Below are positions 44,193 through 53,126 of a stretch of DNA of 64,000 bases, piece by piece. Location: the NCBI RefSeq assembly GCF_040358985.1, contig NZ_CP132932.1, positions 3,162,001 through 3,226,000 on the forward strand, written 5' to 3'. The notes below the pieces were generated by a model. The model did no database searches. It was not told the origin of the DNA and saw only the letters and a program-made list of their open reading frames with translations. This stretch comes from Tunturibacter empetritectus. Its GTDB lineage: Bacteria; Acidobacteriota; Terriglobia; Terriglobales; Acidobacteriaceae. How positions within the stretch are numbered: the stretch's first letter is position 1; every line of letters starts with the position of its first letter. Position numbers and translations under genes: made by a program.

Positions 44193-45719
44193 ATGATTAG
44201 CTCCCCCGTACCCGAAGCCCTTACGTTTGATGACGTTCTTCTTGTGCCTGCCTATAGCGACGTTGTTCCAACTCAGGTGAGCACCCAGACGCAGCTGACC
44301 CGCAATATCACGCTGAGCACGCCGCTGATGTCGGCTGCGATGGATACGGTGACGGAGGCGCGGCTGGCGATTGCGATGGCGCAACAGGGTGGGCTGGGAG
44401 TGGTGCATCGCAACCTGACGATCGAGCAGCAGGCGGGGGAGATCGACAAGGTGAAACGGTCGGAGAGCGGGATGATCGTGGATCCGGTGACGATTACGCC
44501 GGAGCAGACGATCGCCGATGCGCTGGAGGTGATGCGGCGGTACAAGATCTCGGGCGTGCCGGTGACGAAGAACAAGAAGCTGGTGGGAATTTTGACCAAT
44601 CGCGACCTGCGGTTTGTTTCGCGGACGGATCTGTCGATCGATTCGGTGATGACGAAGGCGAATCTGATCACGGTGCCGGTGGGAACGACGCTGGAGCAGG
44701 CGGAGCAGATTCTGCATCAGCATCGCGTGGAGAAGCTGCTGGTGGTCAATGACAACTATGAGCTGAAGGGTCTGATTACGGTCAAGGATATTCAAAAGAA
44801 GTTGAAGTATCCGAATGCTTCGAAGGATTCCCAGGGGCGGCTGCGGGTGGCGGGTGCGATTGGGGCAATTGGGGATTTTATGGAGCGCGCGGCTGCACTG
44901 GTGGCAGCGAGGGTGGATGCGCTGGCTATCGATTCGGCGCATGGGCATCAGACGCGAGTTTTGGAGGCGGTGCGGGCGGTGAAGAAGGCGTTTCCTAACG
45001 TTGACTTGCTGGCTGGGAATATTGCGACCTACGAAGGTGCGATGGCGTTGATGGATGCAGGTGCGGACGCGATCAAGGTGGGGATCGGGCCGGGCTCGAT
45101 CTGCACGACGCGGATGGTGACGGGCGCGGGGATGCCGCAGATTACGGCTATCTCGGAGGCGTTTCGCGCGGCGCAGCCTCGGGGGATTCCGATTATTGCG
45201 GATGGCGGAATCAAGTACTCGGGCGATGTGACCAAGGCGATTGCGGCTGGGGCAAGCGTGGTGATGATGGGGTCGCTGTTTGCGGGAGTAGATGAGAGTC
45301 CCGGGGAGACGATTCTCTATCAGGGGCGCTCGTTCAAGGCGTATCGCGGCATGGGTTCGCTGTCGGCGATGGCGCAGGGATCGGGTGAGAGGTACTTCCA
45401 GGGCAAGAGCGATATGGAAGATGCTGCGAGTACGGAGAGGCCGTCGCTGACGGCTCGGGAGAACGGCGGCTCGAACCGGCTGGCGAAGTTTGTGCCGGAG
45501 GGGATTGAGGGCCGAGTGCCGCATCGTGGGCCGCTTGAGGGTATGGTGTATCAACTGGTCGGCGGTCTGCGGTCGGGGATGGGGTATCTCGGATGCGGGA
45601 CGATCGCGGAGCTGCAGGCGAATGCCCGGTTTATTCGGATTTCGAACGCCGGGCTGCGAGAGAGTCACGTTCATGACGTGATCATCACGCGTGAGGCGCC
45701 TAACTATCACGTGGAGTAG
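44193..45719 (+). CDS. guaB: inosine-5'-monophosphate dehydrogenase
   Basis: Oxidises IMP to XMP with NAD+, the committed step to guanine nucleotides. 508 residues from the ATG at 44193; in-frame GTG codons further upstream would add residues unlike the family. The catalytic Cys is C304 in [11 protein letters not shown]. Two CBS domains, which sense nucleotides, lie at about 95-210 ([35 protein letters not shown]). [10 protein letters not shown] is the standard N-terminus, and the flap with GMGSLSAM is present. It is transcribed alone with DUF2277 following. Confidence 0.97.
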   Translation: MISSPVPEALTFDDVLLVPAYSDVVPTQVSTQTQLTRNITLSTPLMSAAMDTVTEARLAIAMAQQGGLGVVHRNLTIEQQAGEIDKVKRSESGMIVDPVTITPEQTIADALEVMRRYKISGVPVTKNKKLVGILTNRDLRFVSRTDLSIDSVMTKANLITVPVGTTLEQAEQILHQHRVEKLLVVNDNYELKGLITVKDIQKKLKYPNASKDSQGRLRVAGAIGAIGDFMERAAALVAARVDALAIDSAHGHQTRVLEAVRAVKKAFPNVDLLAGNIATYEGAMALMDAGADAIKVGIGPGSICTTRMVTGAGMPQITAISEAFRAAQPRGIPIIADGGIKYSGDVTKAIAAGASVVMMGSLFAGVDESPGETILYQGRSFKAYRGMGSLSAMAQGSGERYFQGKSDMEDAASTERPSLTARENGGSNRLAKFVPEGIEGRVPHRGPLEGMVYQLVGGLRSGMGYLGCGTIAELQANARFIRISNAGLRESHVHDVIITREAPNYHVE

Positions 45720-45758
45720 GATTCTGTCGTGAATTCTCCTATGCGATGAGGTGAAGCA

Positions 45759-46028
45759 ATGTGCAGGAATATCAAAACACTGTTCAACTTTGATCCTCCC
45801 GTCACGGAGGGAGAGATTCGAGATGCATCGCTTCAGTTTGTGAGGAAGATCAGCGGTTTTACAAAGCCATCGAAGGCGAACGAAGATGCTTTTCAGTCTG
45901 CGGTGGAGGAGATATCACTAATCTCTGGGCGTCTGCTGGCGTCGCTTGAGACTAATGCGCCACCTAAGGATCGAGAGGAAGAGGCTGCGAAGAAGAAGGC
46001 TCGGAGTGCGGAGAGATTTGCTGTTTGA
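45759..46028 (+). CDS. DUF2277 family protein
   Basis: 89 residues. The opening MCRNIKTLFNFDPPVTEGEI is the family hallmark, and SLQFVRKISGFTKPS fits the rest. Its function is unknown; it is a small soluble protein with a Lys/Glu-rich tail. It begins 39 bases after guaB and ends 13 bases before the first copy of the structured repeat. Confidence 0.93.
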   Translation: MCRNIKTLFNFDPPVTEGEIRDASLQFVRKISGFTKPSKANEDAFQSAVEEISLISGRLLASLETNAPPKDREEEAAKKKARSAERFAV

Positions 46029-46040
46029 TCTTGGTGAGGT

Positions 46041-46140
46041 GTCCTGCCGGACGGGCCCACTCCGCGTGGGGCGGTCACTTCGTGACTTGTATACCTTGTT
46101 TAGGTGGTGTGGTCATTGTCTCTCCTCCCGTTGGTCGGGC
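46041..46140 (+). repeat. structured dispersed element, copy 1
   Basis: Begins GTCCTGCCGGACGGG, then a hairpin CCCAC-TCCGC-GTGGG, then a second hairpin GGTCAC-TTC-GTGAC, GTATACC, and ends CTCCCGTTGGTCGGG. It lies directly after the DUF2277 stop, in the same orientation as the copies at 55793 and 60084. Confidence 0.85.
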
Positions 46141-46157
46141 GTGAGTTTCCGTGCGCT

Positions 46158-47147
46158 TCAGGATGTCTGATTCGTCCGGTCGAGAACCATGGCATCGAAG
46201 CGATGGCGAGTGAAGAAGCTGTGGTTCTCGTACAGCTTGACGGCCTGCTGGTTGGCTTCAGTGACGGTCAGGGTGATGGCCGCGAAGCTGGCGCGGGTTA
46301 GATGATCGATGCAATAGTTGAGAAGGGTTCGTCCAAGTCCGTGGCCTCGCCAGGCGGGGGCGATGCAGAGCTGGGTGATGTGGGCGACGTCGCTGGCTAC
46401 GCGGGAACACAGCAACATTCCGACGATGGAGCCGTTGTGGCGATCGCGAAGAACCCAGGAGGCGTTCGGCTCAAAGACGCCGCAGCCGGGGAAGCGGACG
46501 ATGTTGTGGAGAAAGCGAAGTGAGCCGTGGAGGGAGCAGTACTGATCGTTGATGCGGGCGTCGATGTGGCCCAGGTAGCACTCGTGGATCAGTTCGGCTG
46601 CGGCCTGATAGTGATCGGTGGACCAGCGCAGCAGCTCAACGGTGGCGGGAAGATTCAGTTCGGGGGGAGCTTGGGGGGCGTCTGTCGATGTGCTTAGATC
46701 GCACTCCATGAAGAGGCGGGGATACATGGTGAAGCCGGATGTCAGGAAGACCTCGTTGATGGAGCCGGCGTCGTAGAGCAGGAGCTGGGACTCGATCCGT
46801 TGAATGCCGGGAGAGTTTTGCAGGAGCTGCAGCAGCTGGTGGAGCAGGGTGTGAGTGGTTTGAAGCATCTGCGCCGTATCGTTGGCGATGGCGAAGGCGT
46901 CACCGACAACTGCTTTCTGGCCTTCGTAGACGCAGAAGGTGAAGCCGCAGATTCGTCCCCGGTCGAGTGCGACGAAGCCGGGCAGGATGCGGGAGTCGAG
47001 GTACTGGAGGAGGAGTTCGGTGGAGCTTTGATAGTTCCAGCGAAGGCGTTGCTCCCAGACACGCGACTCGGTTTCGAGCAGAGGACGAAGCTGGCGCGCC
47101 GAAAAGTGGCGAAGGTCCAGTATCTCGAGTTGGGTCGCGACGGCCAT
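46158..47147 (-). CDS. GNAT-family N-acetyltransferase
   Basis: 329 residues from the ATG at 47147; further upstream the frame runs into the glycosyltransferase gene and has no conserved content. The C-terminal GNAT domain (about 185-320) has the acetyl-CoA motif LCIAPAWRGHGLGRTLL and the closing VTEANQQAVKLYENHSFF. The N-terminal half (RICGFTFCVYEGQKAVVGDAF) looks like a second, degenerate GNAT domain. Substrate unknown. The next gene upstream, the ArnT-like transferase, is on the same strand 109 bases away. Confidence 0.85.
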   Translation of the reverse strand: MAVATQLEILDLRHFSARQLRPLLETESRVWEQRLRWNYQSSTELLLQYLDSRILPGFVALDRGRICGFTFCVYEGQKAVVGDAFAIANDTAQMLQTTHTLLHQLLQLLQNSPGIQRIESQLLLYDAGSINEVFLTSGFTMYPRLFMECDLSTSTDAPQAPPELNLPATVELLRWSTDHYQAAAELIHECYLGHIDARINDQYCSLHGSLRFLHNIVRFPGCGVFEPNASWVLRDRHNGSIVGMLLCSRVASDVAHITQLCIAPAWRGHGLGRTLLNYCIDHLTRASFAAITLTVTEANQQAVKLYENHSFFTRHRFDAMVLDRTNQTS

Positions 47148-47256
47148 ACCTGTGGGAGGTCTTTCGTCGAGCTTATAGGAATTTTGGTGGGATGGGTGAG
47201 TGTTAGTGCGGGCACCCCGGGTGTCATGCCGGATCAACCCTCTGTGTAGAGTGTGG

Positions 47257-49152
47257 TCAGCCGGTGATGTGTCTCCGGGTCTTGGGTGGGTGGTGGGGAT
47301 GGTTCTCCGGCTGGTTGGGAGGGACGATGTCAGGGGAGACCGGTGGGCGAGCGTAGACGCGGTAGACTTCGATCCCTTGCGATTCGTAGAGGAATAAGGG
47401 TTTGTAGACGCGCCCGGCGAGCCAGCGGTCGAGATCGCCAGCGTCGCTGGAGCGGATGACGAGGATGTGCTCCGCATCGGGAACGCCATCGGCGCTGTAG
47501 TGGATCATAGGCTGGTCGCGGTAGAAGGCAAGGCCGTAGTCCATGTCGCGCTTGATGTCGGTAGCTACCAGCTTCACCTCGGGTGCTTGTAGCTGGATCT
47601 CGCGGGCGAGGGGGCGGGCAGAATAGTTCATGTCGAGCTCTTTGCCGTAGAAGCCTAGGAGAAAGACGAGGGTTGCGAGGACTGGAAGCAGGGTTACGTA
47701 GCAGACCTGCGGAATTCCCCAACGACGGATGGTGAGGAAGACTACCGCTCCGAAGGCGAGAGCGGCGGCGCCTGCGATCAGCAGCCACTGCGCGGAGGGT
47801 ACGAACGTCTCGTACTTCATGTGCTGAGGGGCGAGAGCCAGGACAAACACGAGAAGGCCGCAGGTGGCGGCGTGGGCCCAGATGAGCCATTGCGGGAGGC
47901 CCTGGCGGCGGCTGCGGTTGAGATAGTCGGCGGTGAGGATGGTCAGTGGAGGAATGGAGGGAAGGATGTAGCCGGGAAGTTTGGAGCCGGAGAAGGAGAA
48001 GAAGACGATGGGGAAGAGTGCCCAGAGGACCAGGAACTCGGGGAAGGCGTCGCCGGCGCGGGTGTGGCCGAGGTAGCGCTGGGGGTTGTGACGTACCTTC
48101 CACTCGGCGATGGAGACTTCGATGGAGTCGGCCAGGGCGCGGATGGCGATGACGGTCCATGGCATGAGGCCGATGAGGAGGACTGCTAGGTAATACCAGA
48201 AGGGCTGGTGGTGCTGGTAGCGGTTGGTGGCGAAGCGTTCGAGATTGTGTTCAAGAAAGAAGAGGCGGTAGAAGGTTGGGTTGCGCTTTTGAACCGCAAT
48301 GTACCAAGGCAGCACCATGACCAGATAGAGGATGACTCCGGGAATCCAGATGGTGCGGCGAAGAAGAGACCACTCGCGACGGAGGCCAGCGAAGAGGAGG
48401 ATGATGGCCAGCGCGAGGAAGGGAGCTACGGGGCCTTTTGCCAAGGTGGCAGCTGCGCCGAAGAAGTAGAGATCGAAGAGCCAGAATTTTTTGCCAGTCT
48501 CATACCAGGCGTACCAGCCGAGCATTCCGATGCAGAAGGGAGCCGCGAGCTGCATGTCGGTGGAGGCGCCGCGGGCGAAGCTGACGATGGCGACGCAGGA
48601 GACGGTGATCAAGGCTGCGTCGAGGTGGCCGCCTGGGCGGAAGCGTCGCATGTGGAGAAAGATGAGCACGACCAGAGCAAGTGCTCCCGAGGAGGATGGG
48701 AGGCGGGCGGTCCAGTCGGAGACGCCGAACTCTTTGAAGAAGCTCATGGCGCGCCAGTAGTAGAGGGCGGGCTTTTCCAGCCAGGGCTTGCCGTAGAGGA
48801 TGGGGGTGACGGTGCCTCCGGCGATGCAGTGGAAGGAGTTGCGGATGTCTTCCGGACGCGGGCTGCGCGGAACCATCTTGGCGTCGACCTCGTGACAGGC
48901 TTGGGAGTGTGCGGTGAGCATCTCGCGGGCGATTTGGGCGTACCGTGGCTCATCTGCGCCGACGAGACCGAGCTGGTCTCCGCCGAAGACCGGGACCAGC
49001 CCATAGAGCAGAAGAAAGATCGTGACTACAAAGAGGATGACAAACTCGCGGATGGTTGCGATGGAAGGCGGCTTTAGATACTGCTGGAGCCACATCACGA
49101 TTGCGCTGCCATTCCGTGCGCCGGTGACGGCGGGATGTTGAATATCTGCCAT
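47257..49152 (-). CDS. ArnT-like GT39 membrane glycosyltransferase
   Basis: 631 residues with about a dozen membrane segments. The first loop has GADEPRYAQIAREML, with the acidic pair of the ArnT/PMT family, and GKPWLEKPALYYW, a strong ArnT-type second motif. ArnT itself adds aminoarabinose to lipid A; related enzymes transfer other undecaprenyl-linked sugars, so the donor here is open. It is a periplasm-facing inner membrane enzyme. It is followed by the GNAT gene and preceded by nrnA (27-base gap) on the same strand. Confidence 0.88.
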   Translation of the reverse strand: MADIQHPAVTGARNGSAIVMWLQQYLKPPSIATIREFVILFVVTIFLLLYGLVPVFGGDQLGLVGADEPRYAQIAREMLTAHSQACHEVDAKMVPRSPRPEDIRNSFHCIAGGTVTPILYGKPWLEKPALYYWRAMSFFKEFGVSDWTARLPSSSGALALVVLIFLHMRRFRPGGHLDAALITVSCVAIVSFARGASTDMQLAAPFCIGMLGWYAWYETGKKFWLFDLYFFGAAATLAKGPVAPFLALAIILLFAGLRREWSLLRRTIWIPGVILYLVMVLPWYIAVQKRNPTFYRLFFLEHNLERFATNRYQHHQPFWYYLAVLLIGLMPWTVIAIRALADSIEVSIAEWKVRHNPQRYLGHTRAGDAFPEFLVLWALFPIVFFSFSGSKLPGYILPSIPPLTILTADYLNRSRRQGLPQWLIWAHAATCGLLVFVLALAPQHMKYETFVPSAQWLLIAGAAALAFGAVVFLTIRRWGIPQVCYVTLLPVLATLVFLLGFYGKELDMNYSARPLAREIQLQAPEVKLVATDIKRDMDYGLAFYRDQPMIHYSADGVPDAEHILVIRSSDAGDLDRWLAGRVYKPLFLYESQGIEVYRVYARPPVSPDIVPPNQPENHPHHPPKTRRHITG

Positions 49153-49179
49153 TTTCCTAAGAGGAGCGAGACAAGGCTA

Positions 49180-50178
49180 TCAGAGTCCTGTCCGTAGCTG
49201 GGTGAGGATGCGCTCGAGAGCGACCGGGAGGGGGCCATCGAGGGTGCACCCGCTGGCGTTGCGATGGCCGCCGCCGCCGAAGCGTTCGGCGATTCGGGCC
49301 ACGTCGGTCTCGCCTTTGCTGCGGATGCTGAGGCGAAACTGGTCGGCGTTAGCGACCTCGCGGAGAAAGACTGCTGACTCGACGCCGGCGATGCTGATGA
49401 GGTAGTTGACGACTCCTTCGCAGTCCTCAGCGATGGCGCCGATGCGATCCATATCTTCGCTGGTGACCCAGGTCCAGGCTAGGTCGTCGTCGCATTGGAG
49501 GTTGGAGAGAGCGATGCCGAGCAGGCGGATTTTGCTGGCCGGGTTGGATAGGTAGATGTCGCGGGCTATGCGGCTGGGATTGGCTCCGCAGGCTGCGAGA
49601 TGGTGGACCATGGCGAAGGTGTCGGCGGTAGTGCTGGAGTAGGTAAAGGTGCCGGTGTCGGAGAGGATGCCGGCGTAGAGGCAAGTGGCCATGGAGGGTG
49701 TGATCTCGACGTTCGCGGCTACGGCGATGTGGTAGACCATGGCGGCGACGGCACAGGCGTGCTCGTCGATCCAATTGACCGAGGCGAAGGGCCGGCCGCT
49801 GGCGTGGTGATCAATGTTGATAAGGGTGCGGCCCTCCAGGCCGAGGAGGCCGGTGCGGATGATGCCGTCGCATTCAAGGAGGATGGCGGGGGTAGTGCCG
49901 GTGGGGTCTACGTCGTTGGCGGAGGGCGTGTGGTGGATGCGGCTGATATTGGGTAGGGTGCTGTAGGAGGAGGGGATGGGGTCGGCGAAGACGACGTCGG
50001 CCTGGCAGCCGAGCTGGTCGAGCACTTCGGCGAGGGCGAGGACGGAGCCGATGGCGTCGCCGTCGGGGCGGGTGTGCGAGGTGAGGAGAAAGCTGGGATG
50101 GGACCGGAAGGCCGCCAATAGATCGTCTATCTGGGTTGCGTGAGGCCTAGGCTCGAGGAGAAAGGCTTGGGGGGTCAT
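49180..50178 (-). CDS. nrnA: DHH-family phosphoesterase (NrnA-type nanoRNase / pAp phosphatase)
   Basis: 332 residues, two domains. DHH motifs: SHTRPDGDAIGSVLAL, LLECDGIIRT, and INIDHHASGRPF. The C-terminal DHHA1 domain carries FGGGGHRNASGC, which binds the substrate end. NrnA degrades short RNA oligonucleotides and 3'-phosphoadenosine-5'-phosphate in bacteria lacking Orn. It overlaps rbfA by 4 bases, and this rbfA-nrnA order is common in Firmicutes and others. Confidence 0.92.
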   Translation of the reverse strand: MTPQAFLLEPRPHATQIDDLLAAFRSHPSFLLTSHTRPDGDAIGSVLALAEVLDQLGCQADVVFADPIPSSYSTLPNISRIHHTPSANDVDPTGTTPAILLECDGIIRTGLLGLEGRTLINIDHHASGRPFASVNWIDEHACAVAAMVYHIAVAANVEITPSMATCLYAGILSDTGTFTYSSTTADTFAMVHHLAACGANPSRIARDIYLSNPASKIRLLGIALSNLQCDDDLAWTWVTSEDMDRIGAIAEDCEGVVNYLISIAGVESAVFLREVANADQFRLSIRSKGETDVARIAERFGGGGHRNASGCTLDGPLPVALERILTQLRTGL

Positions 50179-50585
50179 GGTTTGGCGGGGGCCCCTGGGG
50201 TCGGTTCGGAGGAAGTGCGCTTCTGCTCCCGCTTGCGGGTGCGGGCGAGGAGCTCATCCATGCGTCCGGTCATCTTCTCGGAGCGATCGATGGCGAAGGT
50301 AAGCTCGGGGACGTGGCGGACGCCCATGCGGTCGCGAAGCTGGGAGCGGATGTAGGCGCGGGCGGTAATCAGGCCTTCGAGGGTGGAAGCCTCCTCCTCC
50401 TCGTTGCCGTGGACGGCTACGAAGATGCGGGCGGATTTGCCGCCGGGAGCGAGGACGACCTCGGTGACGTAGCTGGGGGCGATGCGGGGATCGGAGAGCT
50501 CGCCTTCGAGCATGGCTCCAATCTCCTCTGAGAAGGTGTTGGCGACACGGTTGCGATGATAGGTTCTAGCGCGCTGCTCGGGCAT
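50175..50585 (-). CDS. rbfA: ribosome-binding factor A
   Basis: 136 residues from the ATG at 50585; binds the 30S subunit and helps mature the 16S rRNA 5' end, notably in the cold. RVANTFSEEIGAML, LSDPRIAPSYVTEVVL, and HVPELTFAIDRS match the KH-like RbfA fold. Its Lys/Arg-rich tail is a usual feature. A TTG at 50621 would add twelve unconserved residues. A 14-bp hairpin ends 10 bases ahead of the ATG. It lies 108 bases downstream of the DUF503 gene (ylxP) and overlaps nrnA by 4 bases. Confidence 0.95.
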   Translation of the reverse strand: MPEQRARTYHRNRVANTFSEEIGAMLEGELSDPRIAPSYVTEVVLAPGGKSARIFVAVHGNEEEEASTLEGLITARAYIRSQLRDRMGVRHVPELTFAIDRSEKMTGRMDELLARTRKREQKRTSSEPTPGAPAKP

Positions 50586-50594
50586 AGGGTTTTG

Positions 50595-50642
50595 ACTAGG
50601 TAGAACGGTTGAGGATATCAAAGTTGGGCCGTTCTACCTAGT
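50595..50642 (-). promoter_or_regulatory. long hairpin in the rbfA leader
   Basis: ACTAGGTAGAACGG (50595-50608) and CCGTTCTACCTAGT (50629-50642) are perfect 14-bp complements with a 20-base loop. It ends 9 bases upstream of the rbfA ATG, where a ribosome would bind. It could be a leader control element for rbfA, or an operator. Confidence 0.6.
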
Positions 50643-50693
50643 GCTGAGGAGCGGTTCCAGCGGATTTCCTGTGGATTGCGGCGTCTTTTTGGG

Positions 50694-51005
50694 TCATTCG
50701 GGCAGGATTTCGGCGTAGGAGTCGGTGATTTCGGCACTGAGGTTGATAGCGATGCGGTGGGCGGCCTGGTCGATATGGCGGAGCTGGCCGGTGAGGTAGC
50801 TAGTGGAGGAGGAGATGGCGACGATGCCCAGAGTGGCGCGGTTCCAGACCATACCGTCGTCGAGTTCGGCGATGGCTAAGTTGAAGCTGTGGCGGAGTTT
50901 ATCTTTCATGGAGCGGAGGACCTGGCGACGGTCTTTGAGGGACTGGGCGTGGTGGATTTCGAGTTCGATGGTGAGTTTGGCTACGGGCATTTTGGCTACG
51001 GGCAT
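50694..51005 (-). CDS. ylxP: DUF503 family protein (YlxP-like)
   Basis: 103 residues. The core KLTIELEIHHAQSLKDRRQVL, LRHSFNLAIAEL, and TLGIVAISSS matches DUF503, called YlxP in Bacillus, where it sits between infB and rbfA. Function unknown; ribosome-linked by context. The gene starts with a 15-base duplication that encodes MPVAK twice, so the true start could be 51005 or 50990. The former has the better GGAGGGGG ribosome site. Confidence 0.9.
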   Translation of the reverse strand: MPVAKMPVAKLTIELEIHHAQSLKDRRQVLRSMKDKLRHSFNLAIAELDDGMVWNRATLGIVAISSSTSYLTGQLRHIDQAAHRIAINLSAEITDSYAEILPE

Positions 51006-51201
51006 AATGATTGTCCCCCTCCGCCTCCCCCCAGGGGGTATTTTTGGAATAAGTCTTTTATTTTCTGTTACTTGCAGGGAATGTGTGGCTGTAAAATATT
51101 CCATCTAAAGGGGTTGCTTGCAAAATATAGACTATAAGAGGGTTATGTCTAGATGGGGTTGAACGGTGGCCCTCTGTGGACAACTACTTTGTCAAGTATC
51201 C

Positions 51202-51219
51202 CCTAATTTTTTGATTAGG
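51202..51219 (-). terminator. possible terminator hairpin after the DUF202 gene
   Basis: CCTAAT / ATTAGG (51202-51207 with 51214-51219) with a 6-base TTTTTG loop. It lies downstream of the DUF202 stop on the minus strand. The T-rich stretch is in the loop, so efficiency is doubtful. Confidence 0.35.
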
Positions 51220-51260
51220 CTTCGTTTAGCGAACTTCGTTTAGCGGGCTTGTTCAGCGGA
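51219..51260. repeat. three short tandem repeats of 14 bases
   Basis: GCTTCGTTTAGCGA, ACTTCGTTTAGCGG and GCTTGTTCAGCGGA follow one another. The third unit contains the DUF202 stop codon. The rest of the 247-base gap 51006-51252 shows nothing else. Confidence 0.6.
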
Positions 51261-51642
51261 CAAGGATGAGGTAGATAGTCATGGCTACTCCTGCTGCGGC
51301 GAGGAGGAGGCCGAGAATAACTGCGTCGCGGGAGACGCGGCCGGGGCGCCAGGTGCCCGAGCTTAGCTCTTGAATGAGCTGGAAGTGGCGGTAGACGGAG
51401 CTGAGATTAACGATGACTCCGAGGGCTACGAGAGCGACGCCGGACCAGAGGGAGAGGCCAGTGGTGTGGGAAGGGAGTCGGGACTGGGCGGCGGCGATCT
51501 GGCGGAGGAAGAGGCCGAAGCGACTTACGGCAAAGCCGATGCCCATGAGGCCGAGGCCGGTGCGGATCCAGGCAAGGAAGGTTCGCTCGGCGGCGAAGTA
51601 GACGCGGGGGTCCTGTTCGACGGGCTGGGGCGGACTGGGCAT
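51253..51642 (-). CDS. DUF202 family membrane protein
   Basis: 129 residues from the ATG at 51642. The family signature VYFAAERTFLAWIRTGLGLMG is at about residues 15-35. Three membrane helices follow at about 22-48, 62-86, and 103-125. DUF202 proteins are small integral membrane proteins of unknown function. A longer frame to 51795 begins with 51 low-complexity residues and lacks the family start, so it is rejected. It is transcribed alone, divergently from the cytochrome gene. Confidence 0.9.
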   Translation of the reverse strand: MPSPPQPVEQDPRVYFAAERTFLAWIRTGLGLMGIGFAVSRFGLFLRQIAAAQSRLPSHTTGLSLWSGVALVALGVIVNLSSVYRHFQLIQELSSGTWRPGRVSRDAVILGLLLAAAGVAMTIYLILVR

Positions 51643-51847
51643 GGTGGGATTGTAAGGCAGCGGGGTGGTTTGAGGCGGTGGGGAACTGGTGGTGAGTCGT
51701 GGTGTTTCGGTGGTGGCTTGTGGTGATTTGGGTGCTGGCAGGGAGGGCGGATTTCGGGTGGCAAGGCTTCTGGACGATTGACAATGCGCTGACAATTCTG
51801 TGACGGCGATCGCTTATAGTCGGTGACCATGGTGGGCAGGGGGACGG

Positions 51848-53074
51848 ATGGGGCGGGAGCGTAAGACGGCCAGCGGGTGGAAGTTTTTTTCCTTGCTTGT
51901 GTTCGTAAGTTTGCTCTCAGGTTGGGCTGGGGCGGGTACGGTCAAGGCCGAGTTTGTCGGCTCGGAGAGTTGCAAGACGTGTCATGCTGCGGCGTACAAC
52001 GGGTGGAAGCAGACGCGCATGGCGAATGTGGTGCGTGATCCGAAGGTGCATCCGGAGGCGGTGCTTGCGGATTTCAGCCATGCCGATCCGTTGGTCACGT
52101 TTGGGATCGATGACGTGGCGTTTGTGTATGGGAGCCGATGGAAGCAGAGGTACTTTACCAAGCGTGGCGATGACTACTACCCGGAGCCGGCGCAGTGGGA
52201 TGTGAAGAAGGGCCGGTGGCTGCCGTACCACGCGGAGACGGGCACGGACTGGTGGCTTTCGTTCTATGGGCCGAGTAACTTCGATCGTCCTACTGGGCCT
52301 ACGTGTGATGGCTGCCACTCGGTGAACTACAACGTGGAGACCAAGCAGGTGACGGAGTGGAATGTGGGTTGCGAAAAGTGCCATGGGCCGGGGAGTCTGC
52401 ATGTGGCGCACCCGACGAAGCAGAACATCGTTAATCCGGAGACGCTTGACTATGTGCGGGGCAATGACACGTGCATTCAGTGTCACAGCCAAGGTCGACC
52501 GATTGCGAATCCGATTGCAGGGAAGTACTTCGACTGGCCGGTGGGTTTTGTGCCGGGGGAGCGGCTGGCGGATTTCTGGACGCTGGAGGAGTTGAAGCCG
52601 GGAGTGACGAATTTCTTTCAGTATGCGGACCTGACGGCGCACAAGAACAGGATGCAGGGGAATGATTTTGTGCAAAGCAATATGTATCACCGGCAGATCA
52701 GATGCTTTGACTGCCATCAGGTTCACAGTAACGAGAACGAATCGGACCTGATTGCGAGGGGGAACGCGGTTTGCCTGACGTGCCATACGAAGGATAATCC
52801 GGCGGGGCTGAAGGGGACGGTGAGCGAGCATACGCATCATGCGGCGGGGAGCAAGGGGAGTGAGTGCGTGGCGTGTCATATGCCGAAGATCGAGCAGACG
52901 ATCAAGGACAACTATGTGAGTGCGCATACGTTCCGGTTTATTTCGCCGGTTGAGACGGAGCAGTCGGGGATTCCGAATCCTTGTACTTCGTGCCATACCG
53001 ACAGATCGATTGCGTGGGCTACGAAGGAGTTGAGGGGGTGGAAGAGTGCTTCGCCTTGGCGGGTGGCGAACTAG
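51848..53074 (+). CDS. octaheme c-type cytochrome, exported
   Basis: 408 residues with a signal peptide (about 1-29). Eight CxxCH heme sites are seen in order: CKTCH, CDGCH, CEKCH, CIQCH, CFDCH, CLTCH, CVACH and CTSCH. It belongs to the multiheme cytochrome c3-like group, periplasmic or surface-exposed. Members act as electron carriers or as reductases of nitrogen or sulfur compounds; a lone gene without a quinone dehydrogenase nearby leaves the substrate open. The start ATG at 51848 is preceded by AGGGGGACGG. Downstream lies a dense repeat region, one copy of which could act as terminator. Confidence 0.92.
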   Translation: MGRERKTASGWKFFSLLVFVSLLSGWAGAGTVKAEFVGSESCKTCHAAAYNGWKQTRMANVVRDPKVHPEAVLADFSHADPLVTFGIDDVAFVYGSRWKQRYFTKRGDDYYPEPAQWDVKKGRWLPYHAETGTDWWLSFYGPSNFDRPTGPTCDGCHSVNYNVETKQVTEWNVGCEKCHGPGSLHVAHPTKQNIVNPETLDYVRGNDTCIQCHSQGRPIANPIAGKYFDWPVGFVPGERLADFWTLEELKPGVTNFFQYADLTAHKNRMQGNDFVQSNMYHRQIRCFDCHQVHSNENESDLIARGNAVCLTCHTKDNPAGLKGTVSEHTHHAAGSKGSECVACHMPKIEQTIKDNYVSAHTFRFISPVETEQSGIPNPCTSCHTDRSIAWATKELRGWKSASPWRVAN

Positions 53075-53126
53075 TTGTTGCTTTTGCGCTTGAGAGACTC
53101 GGCTGGGATAGGAGGGCGTATCCCAG

